DNA of 64,000 nt from a virus, in the IMG/VR virus record IMGVR_UViG_3300025154_000061, positions 1-64,000 of that record. One strand, given 5' to 3'. The position numbers and the translations under genes were made by a program. The notes under the pieces are model-generated. The model had not been told where the DNA came from and searched no databases. It saw only the letters and a list, made by a program, of their open reading frames with translations. Shown piece by piece: positions 60,019 through 64,000 of the stretch (position 1 is the stretch's first letter; every line of letters starts with the position of its first letter).

Positions 60019-60743
60019 AGCTCGCCGACGTGCGCGCCCGCTTCGAGAAGGGGGTTCCGACCTCGACGCCCGAGGTCGAGGCCGTGACCGAGCCCGCCGA
60101 GCGCCCCGAAGACTACGGGCCGCACCTCTTCTCGACCCGCGAGCAACTCGAAAAGCTCGCCGACGCGTTCAAGGCTGGCGCGGTGTCGGCGAGTGCCTTC
60201 GGCGAGGCGTTCGCCCGCGTGGGTCGTTCGTTCGCCCACGGCTTCGGCACGCCGCCGACGTTCGTAATGTCGCTCGAACTGGCCGAGGCATACAAGAAGG
60301 CCGGGATCTCGGGCGTCAGCGTCGAGGGGCCGACGGTCGATCGCGTCGCCGGGATCAAGGTCGTGACGAGCCCGCACGTTCCAAAGGGGACCGTGCTAGT
60401 CGTCGGCGACGATCCATTCGCGGGGGTGAAGGGGATCTTCGACGACCCGCCCGCGCACCCCGCCTGTCGGTGCGGGATCGATCACGGCTTCATGGCCGAA
60501 GACGCGCTCGCGCTGTCGAGGATCTCGGCCGACCCGTGCGGCTTCGAGGCCCGCTTCCCGCGCCTCTTGAATCGCGACTTCAAGTTCGCCGCGCAGGCTC
60601 GCGCCGCAGGGCTCGCCGCCGCCGCGTGGGTCGTGCGCCTCTTCGCCTCGGTGGTCGGAGGCAGTCGACCGCCCGAACCCCGCGCCCGGTCGCCTACCTG
60701 CGCCCGGTTCGGGGCGCTTCTTGCGTGTCAACCGATAGGCTAG
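60015..60743 (+). CDS. KLADAR-group protein 3
   Basis: 242 residues from GTG 60,015 overlapping the previous stop. N-terminus KLADVRARFEKGVPTSTPE repeats the group block. The middle (~85-135) alternates strand and loop (TFVMSLELAEAYKKAGI; GIKVVTSPHVPKGTVLVV). A CRCG motif lies near 155. The Pro/Arg-rich C-terminus ends inside the palindrome at 60,733. Function unknown; middle resembles small structural proteins. Confidence 0.5.
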   Translation: MKLADVRARFEKGVPTSTPEVEAVTEPAERPEDYGPHLFSTREQLEKLADAFKAGAVSASAFGEAFARVGRSFAHGFGTPPTFVMSLELAEAYKKAGISGVSVEGPTVDRVAGIKVVTSPHVPKGTVLVVGDDPFAGVKGIFDDPPAHPACRCGIDHGFMAEDALALSRISADPCGFEARFPRLLNRDFKFAAQARAAGLAAAAWVVRLFASVVGGSRPPEPRARSPTCARFGALLACQPIG

Positions 60744-60750
60744 CCTATCG
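60733..60750. repeat. 18-bp perfect palindrome CGATAGGCTAGCCTATCG (second copy)
   Basis: Identical to 11,809-11,826. It overlaps the TAG stop of the preceding gene and lies 30 bp before the duplicated leader at 60,780, at an operon boundary. Confidence 0.6.
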
Positions 60751-60779
60751 CCAACCCCGCACGCCAAGCCGACCCGCGA

Positions 60780-60859
60780 ACAATCGACACAAGCCCTTCG
60801 CTTTTTTCTTGCGACGTTTACGCCCTAGACGTAAAAGGAAGGCGTCGGCAATGACGCCG
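60780..60859 (+). repeat. Duplicated 80-bp promoter/leader, copy 1
   Basis: Differs at one base from 62,248-62,327. It contains a T-run, TTGCGA (60,809-60,814), 17 bp and TAAAAG (60,832-60,837), then AAGGAAGG and an inverted repeat GGCGTC/GACGCC. A promoter for the gene at 60,874 fits. A mini-ORF MTPRRG with a good Shine-Dalgarno (ATG 60,851) is also present and could be a leader peptide. Confidence 0.6.
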
Positions 60860-60873
60860 CGCAGGGGTTGAAG

Positions 60874-61194
60874 ATGAACGCCGTTCAGACCGAGACGATT
60901 CGCCAGTTCGTGACCCTCACGCCCGAGAGCCTGCGCTCGAACGGCCGCACCTTCAAGCGCACGACGACGCTCTTCGGCGCCGGGACCGAGGTCGTCTTCG
61001 CGTGGGCGAGCAAGCGCAAGGGCGCCTTCTGCGCCGACAAGGTCGTCGCGACGGTCGCCTACGACCACGCGAGCGACACCTACGGGATCAAGGTCGTTCG
61101 GTTCGACGGCGTCACCTTCGCGACCGAGACGCTCGCCGACCTCGACGGCGCGACCTTCGAGGCGTTCGAGAACGTCGCCGCGATCGCGGCGTAG
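60874..61194 (+). CDS. Unknown small protein after leader copy 1
   Basis: 106 residues. ATG 60,874 is preferred over TTG 60,868 because CAGGGG sits at a normal distance. Strand-rich C-terminal half (VVATVAYDHASDTYGIKVV) with a basic middle (WASKRKGAFCADK). No family. The matching leader copy at 62,248 precedes a different gene. Confidence 0.55.
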   Translation: MNAVQTETIRQFVTLTPESLRSNGRTFKRTTTLFGAGTEVVFAWASKRKGAFCADKVVATVAYDHASDTYGIKVVRFDGVTFATETLADLDGATFEAFENVAAIAA

Positions 61195-61206
61195 GGGGGG
61201 GCGGCC

Positions 61207-61413
61207 ATGAAAGAGCACTGCGGGAACTGCGCGAAGACGCGCACCTTGTTCGACGTGACCGGGGCGCTCGCCTCTCACACGACCTGCGGCGTCGAGGCCG
61301 TGATCGGCGAGGCGACCGATCAACCCCCGAAGCGCTGCGTCTGTCAGAACGTCTACGACGAGACGAAGCCCGAGGGCTGCCCGGGTTGGGCGAAAGCGGC
61401 GGTGACGCGATGA
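61207..61413 (+). CDS. Small Cys-rich protein
   Basis: 68 residues, ATG after GGGGGGGGCGGCC. Seven Cys (HCGNCAKTR, TTCGVEA, RCVCQN, GCPGW) suggest zinc binding. Overlaps the next gene (ATGA). Unknown role. Confidence 0.5.
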   Translation: MKEHCGNCAKTRTLFDVTGALASHTTCGVEAVIGEATDQPPKRCVCQNVYDETKPEGCPGWAKAAVTR

Positions 61414-61625
61414 CCTGCGAGCGCCAGATCGACGGGCTGTATATGGTGCGTGGGCTCGGGGCGCCCTTCCTCATGGCCGACAAGCCCCGCAAGCTCGGGA
61501 TGACCGACCCCGCCCGTAAGGGGTGGGCGTTCGCCCGTACCAACGGGCTGTCGTTCGGTTGGGGGCACAAGACCCGCAAGGCGTGCTTGGTCGAGATTGA
61601 ACGCGTCATGAACCGCGACGCGTGA
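61410..61625 (+). CDS. Small unknown protein
   Basis: 71 residues, ATGA overlap with the Cys-rich gene. Aromatic/basic composition (FGWGHKTRKACLVEIERVM). No family recognised. Confidence 0.45.
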   Translation: MTCERQIDGLYMVRGLGAPFLMADKPRKLGMTDPARKGWAFARTNGLSFGWGHKTRKACLVEIERVMNRDA

Positions 61626-61635
61626 GGGGGCAGCC

Positions 61636-62205
61636 GTGATCGAACGACACGAGATCTTGATCGCCAGCGTGGCCGAGGGGGACGTCGTTACCTATTGGTC
61701 GAGGAAGAGAAAGCAAGTGCGCACGGGGCGCGTCGTGCTCGTGCGGCCGCGCAAGCATACCTTGAAGGTCGAGCACGCGCGCGGCTTCAACGAAGAGATC
61801 GACCCCGCCGACGTGCGCCGCGTCGAGCGCGAGGGGCCGCCGCCGTTGACCGAGGCGCAGGCCGCCGCGTTGAAGCACACCCTCGACGGGATCGACGCCT
61901 GCCTCGATTTGCTCGCCAGCGACGAGAAGGCCCCGCCCGCCGTTCACCCGTTCAAGGCTGCGGTCGAAGCCGCCCTCTCGCGTGGCGGCGTCTTGAAGGG
62001 CGATCTCTGCGACGCCCTCGGGCGGGGCTCGCGCCCGGCTTGGTTCACCGAGATCATGGGACGGGTCGAGAGGGGCACGGCGACGATCGACGAGATCGGA
62101 TCGATCGCTGTCGTCTGCGCCAAGCACGACCCCGAGGCGACTCGCCGCGCTCGCTACCTGCGGGATCTCGTGCTGCTCGCCTTCGACTTCGGCACCTACC
62201 AATAG
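61636..62205 (+). CDS. Unknown protein with SH3-like N-terminus
   Basis: 189 residues from GTG 61,636 after GAGGGGGCAGCC. Residues ~8-50 form a small barrel-like strand set (VAEGDVVTYWSRKRKQVRTG, RVVLVRPRKHTLKVE) like SH3/KOW-type beta barrels; the rest is helical. Possibly nucleic-acid-associated; unassigned. Confidence 0.45.
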   Translation: MIERHEILIASVAEGDVVTYWSRKRKQVRTGRVVLVRPRKHTLKVEHARGFNEEIDPADVRRVEREGPPPLTEAQAAALKHTLDGIDACLDLLASDEKAPPAVHPFKAAVEAALSRGGVLKGDLCDALGRGSRPAWFTEIMGRVERGTATIDEIGSIAVVCAKHDPEATRRARYLRDLVLLAFDFGTYQ

Positions 62206-62247
62206 ACAGCCCTATCGCTCGGCCTCGCCTGCCGTGCGGCCTTCCCG

Positions 62248-62327
62248 ACAATCGACACAAGCCCTTCGCTTTTTTCTTGCGACGCTTACGCCCTAGACGT
62301 AAAAGGAAGGCGTCGGCAATGACGCCG
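62248..62327 (+). repeat. Duplicated 80-bp promoter/leader, copy 2
   Basis: Near-identical to 60,780-60,859 (one difference, C at the fourth base of the spacer region). TTGCGA (62,277-62,282), 17 bp, TAAAAG (62,300-62,305). The mini-ORF also starts MTPRRG but here runs on 16 codons in a different frame from the gene at 62,344, which favours a promoter function over a conserved peptide. Confidence 0.6.
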
Positions 62328-62343
62328 AGGCGAGGGGCCGAAG

Positions 62344-62571
62344 ATGGAAATGGTTCAGGCGGTTCGTAGCGAGATCGTGAAAGACACGTTCCCCGGTTCG
62401 CGTCGCCCCTACGGCGTGCGCGTCTACCTGACCACGAACTACGGCACCGAGATCAAGGCCGTCGATACGTTCAACGGGGGCACGGGCTACAAGACGCGCC
62501 CCGAGGCCCTCACCGCCGCGCGCGGCTTCGTCGCCGCCTACGCGCCGCACGTCTCAAAGACCGGGAACTAG
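62344..62571 (+). CDS. Small unknown protein after leader copy 2
   Basis: 75 residues, ATG 62,344 preceded by GAGGGGCCGAAG. Beta-rich with Gly-Tyr turns (YGVRVYLTTNYGTEIKAVDT). No family recognised. Confidence 0.5.
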   Translation: MEMVQAVRSEIVKDTFPGSRRPYGVRVYLTTNYGTEIKAVDTFNGGTGYKTRPEALTAARGFVAAYAPHVSKTGN

Positions 62572-62580
62572 GGGATCAAG

Positions 62581-63042
62581 ATGGATCAAGCGACCTTCGA
62601 CACCCGCGCCGCCCTCTACGTCGACGTCGTCTCGCGGCTCCCCTTCGGCCGCGCCTTCCGCGCCCGGTTCGCTGGCGTCTCGCCCGTGACCGGGATCCGC
62701 TTCAACGTCGGCGACCCCTGCCGCATGATCGACGGCCTCGGCTGCGTGCCTGACGCCGATATGGGAACCGAGCGCCTCTCGATTCGACAGGGCGACACCG
62801 TCGCCCGCGTGCTCGACCGCTGCAACCTGCCGACCGTCGAGCGGGCGAAGGCGTGGGCGACCCGCGCCGACGTGCGCATCGTCGCGACGGTCAACGCGCA
62901 GGGGAAGGCGACGCCCTACGCGGCCGACGCGCAAGGTCGCTTCGGGCGCTCGGGTTGGGGCGGTCACGTCGAGCCCATGACCGACAAGCAGATCGCCGCC
63001 CGCATGAACGCCGCGACGCTGCTTGTCGCGTGGCCGAAGTAG
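62581..63042 (+). CDS. Unknown protein
   Basis: 153 residues, ATG after GGGGATCAAG. Alternates strands and turns (FNVGDPCRMIDGLGC; IVATVNAQGKATPYAADA). No motif recognised. Followed by short direct repeats GCACCTCCTG in the gap. Confidence 0.45.
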   Translation: MDQATFDTRAALYVDVVSRLPFGRAFRARFAGVSPVTGIRFNVGDPCRMIDGLGCVPDADMGTERLSIRQGDTVARVLDRCNLPTVERAKAWATRADVRIVATVNAQGKATPYAADAQGRFGRSGWGGHVEPMTDKQIAARMNAATLLVAWPK

Positions 63043-63098
63043 CACCTCCTGCACCTCCTGCCGATCTGCGTTGCGCCTGCACCTCCTGCCCCTTCCCG

Positions 63099-63127
63099 CG
63101 ACGCCCGACCCCTTCCTCTCGTAGAAC
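63099..63127 (+). promoter_or_regulatory. CGACGC-class promoter
   Basis: CGACGC (63,099-63,104), 17 bp, TAGAAC (63,122-63,127), then CGGCGAAG, in the 113-bp gap before 63,156. Three copies of GCACCTCCTG (63,042-63,092) precede it. Confidence 0.6.
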
Positions 63128-63155
63128 TCGGCGAAGACACCCCGCAGGGGCTACC

Positions 63156-63422
63156 ATGACCGACGCCGCGCCCGTCAGAACGATCCCGAAGCTGACCCCG
63201 GTCGACTCGTCGAACATCAAGGCGATCGGCTACGCCAAGGCCGCCCGCGAGTTGTTCGTCGAGTTCAACAAGGGCGGGCTCTACGTCTATCTCGACGTCC
63301 CGCCCGAAGAGGCGCTCGCCTTCGTGAAGGCCGAGAGCCTCGGCTCGCACCTCGCCAAGCGGATCAAGCCGACCTTCCGCTTCGAGAAGTGCCCGTCGCA
63401 GCCCGTCGAGGTGAGGCCGTGA
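63156..63422 (+). CDS. KTSC-domain protein
   Basis: 88 residues, ATG 63,156 after CAGGGGCTACC. KTSC pattern: VDSSNIKAIGYAKAARELFV, EFNKGGLYVYLDVPPEEALA, then SLGSHLAKRIKPTF. The Lys-x-Ser-x pattern and SSNI/GGLYVY are family hallmarks. Found in many phages and often near lysyl-tRNA or RNA-metabolism genes in cells; role unknown. Confidence 0.65.
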   Translation: MTDAAPVRTIPKLTPVDSSNIKAIGYAKAARELFVEFNKGGLYVYLDVPPEEALAFVKAESLGSHLAKRIKPTFRFEKCPSQPVEVRP

Positions 63423-63643
63423 AGCGCCAGCGCTGCGACGCCGACACGGGCGGCCCCGGGAAGCCTTGGAAGCATTGCACGCGGCCCGCCGTCGTGAAGA
63501 TCTGGACGAAGGGCGGCGTCGAGCTTTGCTACTGCGACGAGCACAAGGCGCGGGCTAACGACACGACGGGCCGCTACCATTCCGGCGCCGCCTCGACGCT
63601 GTCGCTCGTGCTCGAACCTGCGGGGGTTAACGATGCACTTTGA
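63419..63643 (+). CDS. Small Cys/His-rich protein
   Basis: 74 residues from GTG 63,419 overlapping the KTSC stop. CDADTGGPGKPWKHC, ELCYCDEHKAR form a probable zinc knuckle. Overlaps the next gene by 11 bases. Unknown. Confidence 0.45.
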   Translation: MKRQRCDADTGGPGKPWKHCTRPAVVKIWTKGGVELCYCDEHKARANDTTGRYHSGAASTLSLVLEPAGVNDAL

Positions 63644-64000
63644 GATCTGCCGCGAGACACTCTCGGCCGCGCTGCGTTCGCTCTCGACGGGGATCGAGGT
63701 CGTGCGGCTTGAAGCCGACAAGACCCAACCGAAGCGGATCGCCCTCGTCGCGCGCCTGTCGGGCGTCGAGGTGACGACCTTCGTTCGCGCCTTCGGCGTG
63801 CGTTGGTCGGGGGCTTGCAGCCTGCCGCGCGCGGTGCTCGCGCGAGTCGTCGGCGCCATGCCCGCCAATGCGATCGAGTTCGAGTCGGTCGCCGGGTGGC
63901 GCACGAGCCCCGCCTTGAGGTTCAAGCCCGATTCGCCATCGGCTTGCGAGGCGATCCCGGGTTGGAATGCGCGCCGGGGTGTGCTCGTCAGCGGCGGCAC
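63633..64000 (+). CDS. N-terminus of a possible DNA sliding clamp (partial)
   Basis: ATG 63,633 opens a frame to the right edge (122 codons, incomplete). It starts MHFEICRETLSAALRSLSTG, has RIALVARLSGVEVTTFVRAF, and SLPRAVLARVVGAMPANAIEFE. This strand-helix-strand order, with a helix ending in a two-Leu-like start and a pair of strands, resembles domain 1 of beta-clamp proteins (DnaN). A clamp would fit the DnaE-type polymerase. The call is from pattern only; the decisive C-terminal domains lie outside the window. Confidence 0.35.
   Translation, partial: MHFEICRETLSAALRSLSTGIEVVRLEADKTQPKRIALVARLSGVEVTTFVRAFGVRWSGACSLPRAVLARVVGAMPANAIEFESVAGWRTSPALRFKPDSPSACEAIPGWNARRGVLVSGG

Noticed and set aside
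60851-60871. MTPRRG mini-gene as a coding gene in its own right
   Set aside because: Reading frame after MTPRRG differs between the two leader copies, so a promoter or RNA function is more likely; kept only as a possible leader peptide.

Overview
This window is a contiguous stretch of a large, GC-rich (roughly two thirds G+C) tailed bacteriophage with a contractile tail (myovirus type). The evidence is a complete set of capsid, tail sheath, tail tube, tape measure, baseplate, fibre and lysis genes followed by a phage replication and recombination module. All supported genes lie on the + strand except one homing endonuclease. Genes are tightly packed with many ATGA/GTGA start-stop overlaps and GGGGGA-type ribosome binding sites. 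No integrase, tRNA, CRISPR array or rRNA is visible. The terminase is absent and the portal is at most a fragment at the left edge, so the genome extends beyond the window. The host cannot be identified; high GC and amidase-type lysis fit a high-GC bacterium.

Layout. 1-5,010: end of an upstream gene, XkdF-like prohead protease, Pro/Ala-rich probable scaffold, HK97-fold major capsid protein and two small proteins. 5,190-8,992: connector/neck genes. 9,004-12,291: sheath and tube. 12,331-13,307: tail assembly chaperone with a T TTT TTC -1 frameshift site. 13,318-25,085: tape measure, LysM-type baseplate protein, hub, OB-fold spike, gp25-like, J-like and I-like baseplate genes, and a beta-helix fibre, in the P2/T4-like order. 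25,112-27,107: amidase and two membrane proteins (lysis). 27,364-34,179: SF2 helicase, small genes, HD-domain protein, winged-helix protein, DnaB-like helicase and primase. 34,262-39,656: MoxR/CobS-like AAA+ ATPase, CobT-like VWA protein, a sigma-like factor and small genes. 39,657-54,615: DNA polymerase III alpha, HU, gp32-like SSB, RecA, RuvC-like resolvase, family-4 UDG, SbcD, ParB-Dam fusion and SbcC. 54,599-64,000: accessory genes including a PG-binding protein, an Sm-like candidate, an XRE regulator, a transglycosylase, many small unknowns, a KTSC protein and the start of a possible sliding clamp.

The most unusual system is a pair of inteins, each splitting the nucleotide-binding motif of a DNA-processing ATPase. 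One lies inside the DECH (Walker B) box of the SF2 helicase, the other inside the Walker A GPNG/SGKTT of SbcC. Both carry an endonuclease gene that is not fused in the intein frame. In the helicase it is a Vsr/DUF559-like gene in another forward frame; in SbcC it is an HNH gene on the opposite strand. In both cases the host frame stays open through the endonuclease gene.

Regulation. Several promoter classes can be read directly. Two near-identical strong promoters (TTGAC[G/C]-N17-TATACC after an AAAAAGTA tract) drive the AAA+/VWA genes. A phage-specific motif, CGACGC-N17-TAG(A/T)(A/T) or TAACAC, precedes HU, the ParB-Dam/SbcC cluster and several right-end operons, and could be read by the encoded sigma-like factor. 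TTG(A/C)(C)-N17-TAGNCT promoters precede structural genes. An 80-bp promoter/leader is duplicated at 60,780 and 62,248, and palindromes of the type CGATAGG-N4-CCTATCG recur at gene ends.
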